A stretch of 64,000 bases of DNA from Cherax quadricarinatus (GCF_038502225.1 NC_091378.1:10103369-10167368), one strand, 5' to 3'; positions 46,688 to 57,522 are shown, counted from the stretch's first letter. The notes: generated by a model from the letters alone, not told the origin. Numbers and translations are program-made.

Positions 46688-47686
46688 TTAATTCATCCCA
46701 CCTGTTAATGAATTCCTCAGGCAGAATTTCATCCCAAGCACATTTAAGTTTCCATGCTTCCTGAATTAATAAATTTCCTCTTATAGTAAGGGGTGACACT
46801 AAACCTAGTGGATCAAAACATTTGGAAACTTCAGCAAGCAAGACTCTCTTAGTTAATTTATTGGGCATACTGTAATTATTAGGTTTTAACATTAACAAAT
46901 CTCTCTCAGTATCCCAAGTTAATCCCAATACATTACTACATTTTGGCACTTCATCTCCAGGGTAATCTTTACTTATTTTGTCCTTTAATTTGGACGAATT
47001 ACTATTCCATTCCCTCAGAGGCATATTTGCACTTTGCATTATTTTATTAGCCTCTCGATAAGTCATTAACATTCCTCTTCAGTTGACGTCACACCCAGGA
47101 AATTGTCCACATAAAATTGTTTTTTCATTACTTTACTCAATGGACTTTCCATATGTTTAAGTTGTGCATTTATCGTCGCTTGAAGTAGGAATGGACTGGA
47201 TGTAGCACCAAATAATACGCTCCTTAAGCAAAAGGTTTTCAGAGGGCTAAGTGGGTCAGCCTCTTGTAAACCCACTCATAGGAAAGCTTTACTTACGTCA
47301 GCCGTAAAGGCATAATGCTTCACTCTGAAATTTAATAAGATATCTCCTAATTTTTCCGTTAACGACGGACCTGTCATCAAACAGTCATTTAAACTAGGTA
47401 CATTTTTGTTACTCCTGGCACTACAATTAAGCACAATCCTCAAAGGAGTGGTCTTAGAATCCTTCTTCACTCCGTGATGTGGCAGATAGTGACCATAAAT
47501 TTTGGCTTGCTCAGGAGGTACCTCTTCTATAAATTTATTAATTAACTGCTCAGCAATTATATCATTATAGGCAGTTAACAATTCTGGTGTCTTACTCAGT
47601 TCGGGGAGCTGAGCCTTTAATTGTCCATATGCCATTCTGTAATTAGTGGGCAATTCTGGATGGTTCAGTCTCCACGGAAGTCGCAC
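46530..47686 (-). pseudogene. Reverse transcriptase of the BEL/Pao element, broken
   Basis: Piece 47276-47686 has WRLNHPELPTNYRMAYGQL, HHGVKKDSKTTPLRIVLNCS and FTADVSKAFL (motif A). An in-frame TGA at 47276-47278 separates it from 47066-47275 with SVLFGATSSPFLLQATI and QFYVDNFLG (motif C, YVDN instead of YVDD). One base is missing at about 47080, shifting to 46530-47072, which has ANMPLREWNSNS, NVLGLTWD, FDPLGLVSPLTI and the RNase H start HIFCDASKLAYGAVAYLQ. A frameshift near 46555 leads into the next piece. The YVDN motif also occurs in the fragment at 60227-60391, so it belongs to the family. Confidence 0.9.
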
Positions 47687-47896
47687 CCAGTATTATCCAG
47701 ATTCAAATTTTACATCTTTCAGGTATTGCTCCTGAGTAAAAGAATCATCTGGACTTTCTTCATTTACATTTATTCCAATGCTGTCTAATTCTCACAATTT
47801 ATGCACTGGCTCAACACCATCCTCTATGAAAGAATTATACTGGGGTACGACTTCATGAGTAAGACACACAGTTATGGTATTTGTAGTTTCCTCTAG

Positions 47897-48241
47897 TCAT
47901 GAATTATTATTACGAGGAATCCTACCATACATTACATGGCCTCCTGCAGTCTTCAAAAGGGTGACACCACATTTCTTTACCATACCCTTTACAAAGGAGG
48001 CATAATAGTCACCACATATCAAAATGTTTATTGGGCCTACAGAATGATCACTTACACCAGAAGGTGCTAAATTTACATTATGTGAAAGTCTTTCTGTGGC
48101 TTTACTAAGCCCTACTGTAGTTATTTTCTCTGGAAGTCTATCTACAATTACTGCATTAACACGTTTTTTCTCATTGCCCAACCTGACAGTTACATAAACA
48201 GTGTCATACAATTGAGACCTTTTATCCGAGAGAAAAACCAA
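47897..48241 (-). pseudogene. Aspartic protease C-terminal part, frameshifted from Gag
   Basis: Encodes SDKRSQLYDTVYVTVRLG, VDRLPEKITTVGLSKA, INILICGDYYASFVKG and KTAGGHVMYGRIPRNN, the second half of the Pao-type protease with the hydrophobic ILIGxDxY-like motif. Its first half (ALLDQGSQRTFI, active-site DxGS) is at the end of the Gag frame; a one-base frameshift near 48230 separates the halves. The 210 bases after it (47687-47896) contain two further stops before the RT. Confidence 0.8.
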
Positions 48242-49843
48242 ATGATTTTAAAGTTGTGGGATCTCCCATCTGTACTTTCATACCATCAAGACATTTACGT
48301 TTTATGAACGTACGCTGGGATCCCTGGTCCAATAATGCATTTACATTTTTTGATTTATGCCTTTTATCATCAATTTTTACATGTAACACAGGTAAGGCTA
48401 CTTCAGCAAAACCATCATTATTAACATTAGCAGCAATTTTTACATTAGCTACTGTTGTTCCAGGATTGTCAACATTATCATTATTATCAAAATTATCAAA
48501 TAGACCCTTACACATGACTATATGGTGTCTTCCTTTGTGGCATTGATAACAGAAGTTTAATTTGGCATAACAGTCCTTTACATTGTGATTACCTAAACAC
48601 CTGATACATCTGTCAAGTTCCTCCAATCTTTCAACTTTATCATTCCATGAATTGTATGCAATGCAATTCTTAGAAAAATGAGTACCCTTGCAGAAGAGAC
48701 AATCTCTCTTTTCTTTGATTGGTTTCTTATTAACTGGGCTACTCTTAGGAGGGTACTTATTCTTCTTACTTTGTGGAGAATCATTATTTCTGATTCCTGC
48801 TACTTGATATGCACCTATCCAACTCTTTTTAGGAAATGAAATTTGATTATTACCATTGGGATAATTTTTCCCTTTGTGAAACTTGACAGATACCTCAGAG
48901 TTATTATGTGTTGCATCTTTAAAATGAGTTAGTTGGCTGGTCTGCAACTGCACAATTAATTCTTGTAGACCTAGTCTTATTTCCTCCAGACCAAAATAAC
49001 CCTTGTGATATTTGTTCGAGAGCCATTCAAGTGTTTTATAGTTTAATTTATTCTGTACCATGGCACTCAATAACCAGTCTGATTCCTTCAGATTATATTT
49101 ATTACTTAAAGTTTTGAGAGTGCTCTCCAGTTTAACTCTAAACTGCTGTAAACCTTTGTAAGTGTGATCTGGAGATTTTAAATTAACAATGATATTCACT
49201 AGATCCAACCTACTTTGTTCTATATTACCATAAGTGACTTTCAACAAGTCAACTGCTTCCTTGTAAGAGTCATCTTCATTGGGAAAGGCTTGCATGAGTA
49301 TGTGAGCATCTCCTCTTACCTGTCCTTTGAGGTAAAATAATTTAGTTACACAGGCTAGGTCACTTCTGTCATGCACAGCTGCTTTAAAAATTGACCAAAA
49401 TTCCTCCCAATTTTCACCAGGATTAAATACAGGTAAACATAGTTCTGGGAGTTTTGGCAAAGACATATTATTTGTTGGAGCAGACTGATTAACTGCCTGG
49501 TTTACACATTTTAATTTATTCAAGGCCTGACTTTTACAAGAAAGAATCTTTTCCTCTAATTCATAATACTGATTAATCATGAGATCTACTTCAGTCTCAT
49601 CTACACAGTTTACTAACAAATCTCCTTCATATTTGTTGTAATATAATTTGTATGAATCATATCTATTACCTAAAGCATCTAAATACAATTTTAAATCATC
49701 AGTATTGACAGTTTCTTGATTCATTAATTCCAATCACTTATTGTATGCCTTGGTTACATGAACTTTCTAGCCTGTATTGATGCTTTCTTTACTCTATATT
49801 CCATATGTTTGTCTTCTATATTAGTTTCCTCATTTTCAGCCAT
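48222..49843 (-). pseudogene. Gag of the BEL/Pao element, disrupted near the N terminus
   Basis: The best start is the ATG at 49843-49841 (MAENEETNIEDKHM). This frame hits TAA near 49757; the next frame reads VHVTKAYNK, meets TGA at 49736-49734, and from there 48222-49733 is open. Domains: N-terminal helical region, a DUF1759-like capsid part (LPELCLPVFNPGENWEEFWS, SDLACVTKLFYLKGQVRGDA), zinc knuckles CLFCKGTHFSKNC, CIRCLGNHNVKDC and CYQCHKGRHHIVMC, then the protease start ALLDQGSQRTFI. Gag and protease are in one polyprotein, usual for BEL/Pao. Two early lesions make it non-functional. Confidence 0.92.
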
Positions 49844-50450
49844 GATGCAATGTATTAAATTCACTTAATAACACTGATTATGTACTAAATTATGCACTTT
49901 ATGAAGGTAAATAGTACAACTTACCTTTAAATCAATCCTAGCTACCTGAGCTTAGCAATTACATATAAGAAAATAATATAAACTTCAAATGTACATTAAT
50001 ACAAACCTTTAGCCAGCCTGGCTTATCAAAATTATTATACAAATTATTATAAATCCTTGCCAGAATTTGGCATAGCAAATTAATATTATACACATTAATA
50101 TTAGTTACACTTGGCTTATCAATTACACATACACTGATATAAATCTTGGCCAGAATTGTCTTATCAAATTAATATTATACAAATACATTAATATAAATCC
50201 TAGCCACTTTGGCTTTGCAAAATTAATATACACATTAATATAATTAGCTACACTTGGCTTATCAATTACACATACACTTATACACATTAATATAATCTTT
50301 AGCCACACTTGACTTATCCAAATTAATATTGTAATAATTATAATCCACTACACATTAAGTAAATTTGTGAACTTAACATCCACCTCCTTCTGTTATTTCA
50401 TATATAATTATTAAGTAATTAACTAATTAATGACTTCACTAATTACCTCC

Positions 50451-50466
50451 GGTTCAAGAAGGACCA
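50451..50466 (-). other. Candidate primer binding site of the BEL/Pao element
   Basis: On the element strand, TGGTCCTTCTTGAACC lies 14 bases after the 5' LTR. It starts with TGG, as a site matching a tRNA CCA end would. The specific tRNA is not identified and the 14-base gap is larger than usual, so this is tentative. Confidence 0.35.
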
Positions 50467-50480
50467 ACGGGCAAATTAAA

Positions 50481-51180
50481 TGTGGAAAATTGCATTTATC
50501 TGAATGTATCATTATGTACATAACAGTAAATATACACAGATAATTATTATTTATCAGTTAGACAAGTAGGAATTTGGGACACCTAGGTCGCAAAAAATGT
50601 CCCACTTCGATACCTACCACTGTCATATCCACAAGTTGCTCTTGACCTATTAATTACCAATGAAATATGTATCACCAGGAATACTGGTAAATATATAAAT
50701 TTGTGGACTGTATATTAAAAATAATAAATGATTATATATATACACAATTACATAACAGAAGGAGAATATCTTAAAAATCACTCACCAATTTAACTGGAGA
50801 TTAAGTTGTATCATACTCAGAAAACCTCACTGTCTATACATGAAAATAACAACTGGCCAGAGTTATAACATAACAGACTTATCTGAGGTTCCTGGAGTTG
50901 TCCTGTCCTGTCGCCTGATATCTCAAGTTATGCAGGAATGCACATCCAACAATTTCGCCTCCTATTTGAGAGGTGTCAGCCCAATTTTAACCTCTAGAGC
51001 ACGAAAATTCCTTCCCATTACACTAACGTTGTATCCAATTCAAATTAACAATGGCGACTGTCCCTTCTCCCCAGGCTCAGTTTCCCATTTTCTATGACAT
51101 AAATGTTATTAAATACAGTATGGCCATCTATATACATATAAATACTGAATTTCTGGAAAATATATACAGTATTTTCCACA
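50481..51180 (-). repeat. 5' LTR of the BEL/Pao element
   Basis: 700 bases, TGTGGAAAAT to ATTTTCCACA, nearly identical to 44814-45513. As the 5' LTR on the minus strand it should hold the promoter, but I could not fix a transcription start. Just beyond it, at 51187-51207, lies a short (ATC)n run. Confidence 0.95.
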
Positions 51181-51295
51181 GTTATTGTCATCATCATCAT
51201 CATCATATTAACAGTATCGTATTTGAAGCTACTATTATTTGACTTCTATTTGAGTACAAGATTGTGCAATACAAAGATGTGTGTTGTTCCCACAG

Positions 51296-51447
51296 TCACA
51301 AGGGACGGTACACGGGGAGGAACTGGCCTATGTGTTCGGCGCTCCTCTTGTCGGAGGCTTCAATCACTTCGGTCTCAACTACACACTGGAAGAGGTCTTC
51401 CTATCAGAACTCGTCATGACTCAGTGGACCAACTTCGCCAAGACCGG
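51296..51447 (+). CDS. Neuroligin-family exon with HGEEL segment
   Basis: A 152-base exon between TTCCCACAG (ending 51295) and donor GTAAGA (51448). It enters in phase 0 and leaves after two bases of a glycine codon. Translation: SQGTVHGEELAYVFGAPLVG, then GFNHFGLNYTLEEVFLSELV and MTQWTNFAKTG. Family knowledge: HGEExxYVFGxPL and the MTxWTNFAxTG end are hallmarks of neuroligins and related cholinesterase-fold proteins. The histidine of HGEEL aligns with the catalytic histidine of active esterases and is kept in many neuroligins, so it does not decide activity. NYT is a potential N-glycosylation site. It continues the product of 12193-12411. No further exon of the gene is recognised between 51448 and 64000. 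Confidence 0.9.
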
Positions 51448-52269
<822 letters not shown>

Positions 52270-52480
52270 ATGAAGAATGAAAGTCAATACCGTGGCTGGA
52301 ACAGATTACAACTGTCCCAAAATTTTCAAATGAAATTATATATGACGTTACGGTCACTCCTGGACCATCATCAAGTCGCGAGTGAATGAGCAAAGGTGAT
52401 GCAGCCAGAATATAAGTCAAGTAATTGCGTAGGAAACAGCCAAGGTCAGGTCAAGTCGCGTATGTTTTGAAGATTAAACT
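52270..52480 (-). mobile_element. Penelope-like end with near-complete hammerhead core
   Basis: On the minus strand: TTGATGA (52374-52368), GGTC-CAGGAGT-GACC (stem II), GTAAC, GTCATA, further on CTGTTCCAGCCACGGTATTG, the counterpart of the GTGACTGGAAC end of the 54785-type elements. Two core changes (C to T at the first position, A to T in GAAAC) should disable cleavage. No coding part. Confidence 0.6.
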
Positions 52481-52744
52481 GTTTGAAAATGTACTTGAAA
52501 AGCCAAGCATCAGCAGAAACAAACCGGGACTAATTTTTATGTGAAGGAATGTTGCGTGTAAGAGCCGATTTAACAAGACAACGTGTGAAGGGTAGTGGAG
52601 GGATAGGTAGATAAATCATGGAACGGGTGTGCCTTGAACCCATGGCCAATGAATCCTAAAACTCACAGGTAAGTTTGTCAGAGGACCTGCTTATGGAATG
52701 GTTGTTTTCTAACTTGACAGAAGAGAGCATCGTTAATTGTGTTT

Positions 52745-52926
52745 CTTTAAGACACCTGATATCCCTGTTCACCTATCAGTAAATAGGTACCTGGGTGTTA
52801 ATCGACTGGTGTGGGTTGGATCCTGAGGACAAAATTGACCTAATTTGCCCGAAATGCTGTATATTATTGATGTCAGGTCTGTATACATTGTACATGTACT
52901 TTTAGAAATAAAGATTATTATTATTA

Positions 52927-52996
<70 letters not shown>

Positions 52997-52999
52997 CTT
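52745..52999 (+). repeat. SINE fragment ending in an ATT microsatellite
   Basis: CCCTGTTCACCTATCAGTAA, ATAGGTACCTGGGTGTTAAT, CGACTGGTGTGGGTTGGATC match the tRNA-SINE body at 33615-33909; then a different 3' part, TACATGTACTTTTAGAAATA and AAGATTATT, runs into an interrupted (ATT)n tract at about 52915-52997. Confidence 0.7.
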
Positions 53000-53329
53000 A
53001 GGTATATTGTCTTAGCCTGTCAGGAAAAGAGTGGACATTTTCACTAATGTATTGGAGAGGATAAGGGTAGACACCGAAAGTTTTGGTCTAATCCAATTAC
53101 AAGAAGATAGGCAAGCTTAATGTTCATAAAATTATGGAGATTATTATGATTTTTGTAAGTTAGAGAAAACAAATTTCGAGTATTGTGGCACGAGAACTGG
53201 GATATTTATCAAAGAAAGTCCATTTCGCATCGGTGTAAGCACAGTTTATGAAAATGGGAATATTAGTCCATTTACTGCAAGGTGAACAGTAAGAGTTTGG
53301 CAAGGAAACTTGCCCATATGTGTCACCTC

Positions 53330-53640
53330 ACCTGGGAACTTCTTGATTCGCCGGTACTCTCCCGGTCCGGGTCTTTTCCAGATGGTGACCCGGCCTTGGC
53401 TCCCTGTTTTGGGAGTGTTTGAGACCTATGTCTACCATGGAAGGAGGTAGAAGTACCTCCTCATATTTTATGACCAACTGTCCCCAGGCCAAGCCCCATT
53501 CCCCGTCCCCACGGGGCTCGTAGGGAGAAGCTAGTGGAGTGGCAGACTTGTGAGATGCATGTGGTAGTAAGCTCTGGCTCTGGCACCTTCCCCACCCTAA
53601 AAGGGCTCGTGGGAATGGTGTCCAATTATTAGGGCAACGA
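53330..53640 (-). mobile_element. Retroelement 3' module, minus-strand copy
   Basis: Minus strand reads GGACACCATTCCCACGAGCC, GGAAGGTGCCAGAGCCAGAG, then CCATGGTAGACATAGGTCTC, AAACACTCCCAAAACAGGG, GGCCGGGTCACCATCTGG and ACCGGGAGAGTACCGGCGAA, in the same order as 15791-16205 and 57838-58030. Lacks the ORF, so a short truncated copy or a SINE with that tail. A 110-codon minus-strand open frame across it is incidental. Confidence 0.75.
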
Positions 53641-54254
53641 TATATTTCAAAGCTCTCCACCCGCCCCAGGATCGAACATGTGTGTTTATCAAATCCTTTA
53701 AAATAATAATGCCTATAATGTCTTTAAAATGTTACGTTTATTTCCTATTATAAAAGTTTTTAGTACAAAAGTAGTAATTTATCTTTAAACTATATAGAAT
53801 CAGTCAAAATAGTTAGGGCTTAAAATTATCAGAAAATATTACTATTTTCTTTAACAGAAATGTCAAAGAAAATAAAATTTCAAGCTGTTCTTTAGTTCAA
53901 GGGACACTTAAATAATCTGTGCATAGGTTAAATTTTTACAAATAATGATCTGTATTGTATCTCACACAACTGTGACAAATGATAATTATTAAAAAAAAAT
54001 TAACAGAGCCACATATTACCATAAGATGATGTCATAACTAGTCCCTGGACCCAACAAGCGCTTCTGTAATCTTTACACTACCCTACATGGGTATGGGGTG
54101 AATTTCAGAGCTGTAGTACATATTAAACTAAAGGATGACACAAGTGTACGCTGCAAGTTTCTTTTTTTTAATTACTAACTCCCGGGATAACCCAAGGAAG
54201 CCAAGAAGTGTTGATTTCCACTTAGTCTATTAAGTCCTCTTTCCCAGGAAAACC
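53641..54254. other. AT-rich sequence with a dispersed repeat
   Basis: 54010-54130, on the minus strand, matches the start of 32885-33200 (TTAGTTTAATATG, CACCCCATACCCATG, GGTCCAGGGACTAG). 54170-54250 resembles a SINE 3' part (CTCCCGGGATAACCCAAGGA). No gene. Confidence 0.55.
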
Positions 54255-54419
54255 AATGAATAGGTGTATTTTGGTCGCTGTGCAACCCGAGAAAGGTATC
54301 CTGTATTACATAGTGCCAGTCATCTGTGCTTCAATGTAAGTGATTGGAATAGTGCAGATTGCGGCATGAGTTGATAATGCATCAAAATTACCATTGAAAA
54401 TTTGATGTTAACAAGGACC
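54255..54419 (+). repeat. Dispersed repeat, third copy
   Basis: Diverged relative of 26030-26260 (GGTGTATTTTGGTCGCTG, CAACCCGAGAAAGG, GTATTACATAGTGCCAGTC). Confidence 0.45.
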
Positions 54420-54720
54420 AGATTCTGGGTATCTTTATTTGTAGACGTTACGCCATTCAGTGATTTTATCAACACAAATTAAAGGCCATAATGGGAAGAC
54501 TGTAGAACTATATACAGAAGAAGTGGTAATCAGTCCCTCATCCATGACTACGGTACTCTTTACCAACTACAGGATTGAGGGACTGATTACTTCGTCTTCT
54601 GTATATATTTATACAGTCTTCCCATTATATCCTTGAATTTGAATTGATAAAATCACTGAATGGCAAAACGTCTACAAATAAAGATACCCAGATGTTGCAC
54701 ATGTGTCTAATTCTTCATCT
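54420..54720. mobile_element. Decayed inverted Penelope-like end
   Basis: Imperfect inverted repeat: GGGTATCTTTATTTGTAGAC (54426) against CTACAAATAAAGATACCCAG (54672), AATCAGTCCCTCATCC (54530) against GGATTGAGGGACTGATTAC (54572). Both arms carry a decayed hammerhead: TTGATAAAATCACTGAATGG with GTAACGTC on the minus arm and AAAACGTC on the plus arm. Organisation matches 31815-32094 but with many mutations. It is directly followed, after 50 bases, by the 54785 insertion. Confidence 0.7.
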
Positions 54721-54820
54721 TGTCAGTACTGTATACCATTCATGTACGACTGAACAGTATCTCCAGCTATTCTGTACGGAAATAAATAACAAAAAGGCAC
54801 AATACCGTGACTGGAACGAT

Positions 54821-54879
54821 ACACAAATAACCCGCACATAAAAGAGAGAAGCTTACGACGACGTTTCGGTCCGACTTGG
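54821..54879 (+). repeat. Left 59-bp terminal inverted repeat
   Basis: ACACAAATAACCCGCACATA through GCTTACGACGACGTTTCGG to CCGACTTGG; perfect reverse complement of 58066-58124. Its complement holds GGTCC-AAGTC-GGACC-GAAACGTC, the stem II and GAAAC half of a hammerhead. Confidence 0.93.
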
Positions 54880-55454
54880 CTACCCTTCCCATTTCATAGA
54901 CTCTGCCCTCTCACGTGCTAAACGCAATTTCTGACTCTCCCAAACTCTCTACTCATGGGAACTCTTCTATCCTCTGCCTTCCCTACATTTCCGGTCTTTC
55001 TAATCTCAACAATTCTCTCCGTCCCTTAGACATCAAGCTTACCTTCCGCCAGACTAACACTCTTCGCACTAATCTCGTTCATACCTCTCCTCCCTCTACA
55101 GATGTTCCTGGTGTCTACTCTATTTCTTGCTCCTCCTGTCCTCTTCAATACTTCGGAGAAACTGGTCGATCTCTTTCTGACAGACTTAGGGAGCACAAAA
55201 ATAGTGTTAGGCTTGCCGACACTAACAATGCTCTTTTCTGTCACGTCAGAGATCATAGCCATCCTATTGACTGGTCTTCTGCTAAAACTGTCTTCCCTAC
55301 TTCCAACTCGAACAGTCGCCGTCTAGTTGAATCCTCTCTAATACACAACTTTCCTTGTATGAACCTTAGCCCTGGCTTCGTCTCTGTAGATGCCTTCCTC
55401 TCCCACTACATTGTAAAATGCTCCAAACTTCAGAACACCCGTGACTTAACCTGA
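54880..55454 (+). pseudogene. Penelope-like GIY-YIG endonuclease domain (RT part missing)
   Basis: Begins in frame as FIDSALSRAKRN up to about 54931, then one frameshift leads into 54915-55454. That frame has the zinc-like and GIY-YIG motifs of Penelope-like elements: VPGVYSISCSSCPLQYFGET (GIY and YIG equivalents GVY and YFG), GRSLSDRLREHK (catalytic arginine region), CHVRDHSHPIDW (CCHH-like) and RRLVESSLIH (catalytic glutamate region). The track-like first codon is GTG, so no true start is present: the protein is the C-terminal end of a longer RT-endonuclease polyprotein. The 5' boundary coincides with the terminal repeat at 54879. Confidence 0.88.
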
Positions 55455-55744
55455 ATCCTCATTTTTTCTTTTTCTTTTTCTTCTTCCTCTTCCCCTTTCC
55501 TCTTTCCTTTTCTCTTCTGGGTTGTCTTTCTCTCTCCTGTCTCGTGTTTCTGTTCCTTCTTCATTTATTTTATTTCACCACTTCCCCTTTCACGCACCTC
55601 TGTGCGCTTGCTCTCCCTCTGTGGGCATCTAGCTCTCTTGCAGTGCTCCCCTTCCTTTGTATTTGACTGGCTCGTCATCCTTATTTCCCACTTCTACCAC
55701 TACCACTACTACTACCTCTTCTTCTTCTACTACTACTACATCTA
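55455..55744 (+). other. Pyrimidine-rich 3' UTR of the Penelope element
   Basis: CT-rich stretch after the TGA at 55452, followed by ACT trinucleotide runs (about 55694-55743). No gene. Confidence 0.6.
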
Positions 55745-55895
55745 CTGATGAAATTAAGACATGTGCGGCGTCTGGTTGTCTTTGTTGTGGACGTTCCGCC
55801 ATCCAGTGGCTGGCTGGATGGCGAAACGTCTACGATGGGGATGCCCGGGTGTTGTGCATGTGTCTTGATTTCATCTTGTCGGTATTATAAACAAT
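55745..55895 (+). mobile_element. Palindromic Penelope 3' end
   Basis: Contains CTGATGAAATTAAGACATG, then GACGTTCCGCCATCCAG-TGGCTGG-CTGGATGGCGAAACGTC, a near-perfect inverted repeat, then GGGATGCCCGGGTGTTGTGC, CATGTGTCTTGATTTCATC and TTGTCGGTATT. Both strands carry the GCG(A/G)AACGTC half of the hammerhead box, but no CTGATGA sits next to it, so not a complete ribozyme. ACT microsatellite runs lie on both sides. Confidence 0.65.
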
Positions 55896-55940
55896 TCTTG
55901 TACTACTACTACTACTACTACCCCCACCACCTCTTCCTGC

Positions 55941-55990
55941 CTATATATAGCCGTCCTGCTTCACCTTCACAAAAAGATCAGAGATCACAC
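55941..55990 (+). promoter_or_regulatory. Possible TATA promoter of the ORF1-only element
   Basis: CCTATATATAGCC at 55940-55952 is a strong TATA-like box 53 bases upstream of the ATG at 56005; ATCAGAGATC about 30 bases downstream could be a start site. Inference only. Confidence 0.35.
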
Positions 55991-56004
55991 ACTGCTTACT
56001 CACG

Positions 56005-57522
56005 ATGCATTACTCTAACAGAGTAAAGATCAAACCAGCGAGTGGCACAACCAATGAGTCGTCCAAACTAGCACTTGCAGCTGTCGTTAGTGGCAGGCTG
56101 CAAGTCAAATGTAATGCGATTTTATCGCTCAAAGAGGCCTTTGTTGTCGTCTGTACAGACGACACAGAGGCTGAGAAACTACTTACCACCACTGCTACTA
56201 CCACTCTACGAGACCAGGGATTTCTTGTCTTGACTTCCCCAGCACTGAGGGCCAGGAGAACTGTGTTCCTCAAGCGACTCGACAACCTTATCACTGTACA
56301 GGCCACTGAAGAAATCAAGTCATCTATCGAAGCAAAGAACCCTTGGGCCAAGGTGGACTTCATTACTAAAATACCCAATGCTTCATCCATGCTGAAGGTC
56401 ACCTTCAGTGACGTCAACATGGCAGCCAGAGCTCTCGCTGAGGGCCTGGCTATTCACTACTTCCACATCAACCCAGCCTTCATCGAAGCAGAGAAATTCC
56501 AACATATCTCACAGTGCTATAATTGTTACTCATACTTACACACCACAAATGATTGTCCTACCAAGGACAAGAAGTTCTGCTCCACCTGTGGCCGTGAGGG
56601 TCATGACTTCAAGAATTGCACTACTGCTTCACCACCTAAATGCTTGAACTGCAAGAATGACCACCATACTCTTGCTGCCAGGTGCCCTACCAGAAGAGAC
56701 ATACTCAAGAAACAACAACAACAAAAGAAACCCAACCCACAAGCAACCACATATTCTGCTATCGCCAAGCTTCAAGCAGACACTACCAAGATACTACATG
56801 CCACGCAAGCTACTCCCACCACTTCCCTGCCAGCACCTACTGCCGACTCCACCAAGATTCTTTGTTGCATTATGTATGCTCATGTACAGAATGCAGCTGA
56901 GCCTGGTTCCTTCAACACCACCATCAATGAACTTTTCAAACTAAATAATATGCCTGGCCTCACATTCCCTGCATCACCACCTTCCACTGAGATCCTAAAA
57001 TCTACTGCAAATATTACCAGCATCACCGCTGCTCCACCGCTGTCACAACCTCCACTAGACACAGAGATGGACCAATCAGAGACCTCTGAGACGTCGGCAA
57101 AACCCACCAATGAGAGTCCACTACCGCTTTCATCCACTGCTAGAGCAACTGACCAGTCGGAAATCTCGCCTTCACCAGTTCAGCCACCAGCCAAGAAAGC
57201 AAAAACACAAGACACTGCGGATGCACCTCAGGGTGCCACTGTCACTGATACTGCTGCACCACAACGGGTCCGATATCTGAAAGGTGTATACTTCTACACA
57301 ACCAAGGAGTATAAGAACACAATGCTGTCTTCAGAAATCCATCATCACCTCCAGGACGGAACAGTCAAGTATACCTACGACCAAACTGCTACATACACCA
57401 CTGCAGACATGACCAGACTACTCACTGCCAACACCCAACATCTTGTGGAAGTCAAGTACACCTCAAAGAGGAAATTCAGGATGCTTCAGAATGGGGACCT
57501 TGAAGACGGTACCCTCGTCTAG
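56005..57522 (+). CDS. Intact Gag-like ORF1 protein with three zinc knuckles, no RT partner
   Basis: 505 codons, uninterrupted. ATG at 56005 (MHYSNRVKIK). Residues about 85-165 form a compact region with RRM-like alternation (RTVFLKRLDNLITV ... MLKVTFSDVNMAARALAEG). Three CCHC knuckles follow: C171/C174/H179/C184 (CYNCYSYLHTTNDC), C192/C195/H200/C205 (CSTCGREGHDFKNC) and a third near C213/C216/C227 (CLNCKNDHHTLAARC). A Q/P-rich linker leads through a disordered S/T/P-rich part with a basic PPAKKAKTQD patch to a folded C-terminal stretch (VRYLKGVYFYTTKEYKNTML ... KRKFRMLQNGDLEDGTLV). This is the ORF1 architecture of non-LTR elements, but instead of an endonuclease-RT ORF2, a short 3' module follows. 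Intact frame suggests recent mobility in trans, or a domesticated Gag; the former is favoured. Confidence 0.85.
   Translation: MHYSNRVKIKPASGTTNESSKLALAAVVSGRLQVKCNAILSLKEAFVVVCTDDTEAEKLLTTTATTTLRDQGFLVLTSPALRARRTVFLKRLDNLITVQATEEIKSSIEAKNPWAKVDFITKIPNASSMLKVTFSDVNMAARALAEGLAIHYFHINPAFIEAEKFQHISQCYNCYSYLHTTNDCPTKDKKFCSTCGREGHDFKNCTTASPPKCLNCKNDHHTLAARCPTRRDILKKQQQQKKPNPQATTYSAIAKLQADTTKILHATQATPTTSLPAPTADSTKILCCIMYAHVQNAAEPGSFNTTINELFKLNNMPGLTFPASPPSTEILKSTANITSITAAPPLSQPPLDTEMDQSETSETSAKPTNESPLPLSSTARATDQSEISPSPVQPPAKKAKTQDTADAPQGATVTDTAAPQRVRYLKGVYFYTTKEYKNTMLSSEIHHHLQDGTVKYTYDQTATYTTADMTRLLTANTQHLVEVKYTSKRKFRMLQNGDLEDGTLV

Larger units (their letters stand above)
44814..51180 (-). mobile_element. 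BEL/Pao LTR retrotransposon, internally deleted
   Basis: Two 700-base LTRs in direct orientation enclose about 5.0 kb whose minus strand reads gag, protease, RT, RNase H and the start of integrase. RNase H type, gag type and domain order identify BEL/Pao. Several frameshifts and stops break the polyprotein, and the integrase core is missing. The LTRs differ at 8 of 700 positions by eye (about 1.1 percent), so insertion was fairly recent on an evolutionary scale. No clean target duplication: TTATTGT precedes the left LTR and begins one base after the right LTR, next to microsatellites. Confidence 0.95.
12412..51295 (+). other. 38.9 kb intron of the neuroligin-family gene
   Basis: Lies between donor GTAAGC (12412) and acceptor TTCCCACAG (ending 51295); both exons are phase 0 at this junction and their products are contiguous in the family alignment (GDYPV then SQGTVHGEEL). 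It is filled by the 40-bp satellite, three LINE families, a solo LTR, a BEL/Pao element, Penelope ends and SINEs, inserted in both orientations. That no exon of this gene lies between is an inference from this contiguity. Confidence 0.8.

Noticed and set aside
44809..51188. Target-site duplication of the BEL/Pao element
   Set aside because: TTATTGT precedes the left LTR, but on the right it starts one base away and the left flank is a microsatellite, so it cannot be called cleanly.
55745..55840. Hammerhead ribozyme at the Penelope 3' end
   Set aside because: CTGATGA and GAAAC are both present but about 70 bases apart with no stem II directly after CTGATGA, so the core cannot form.
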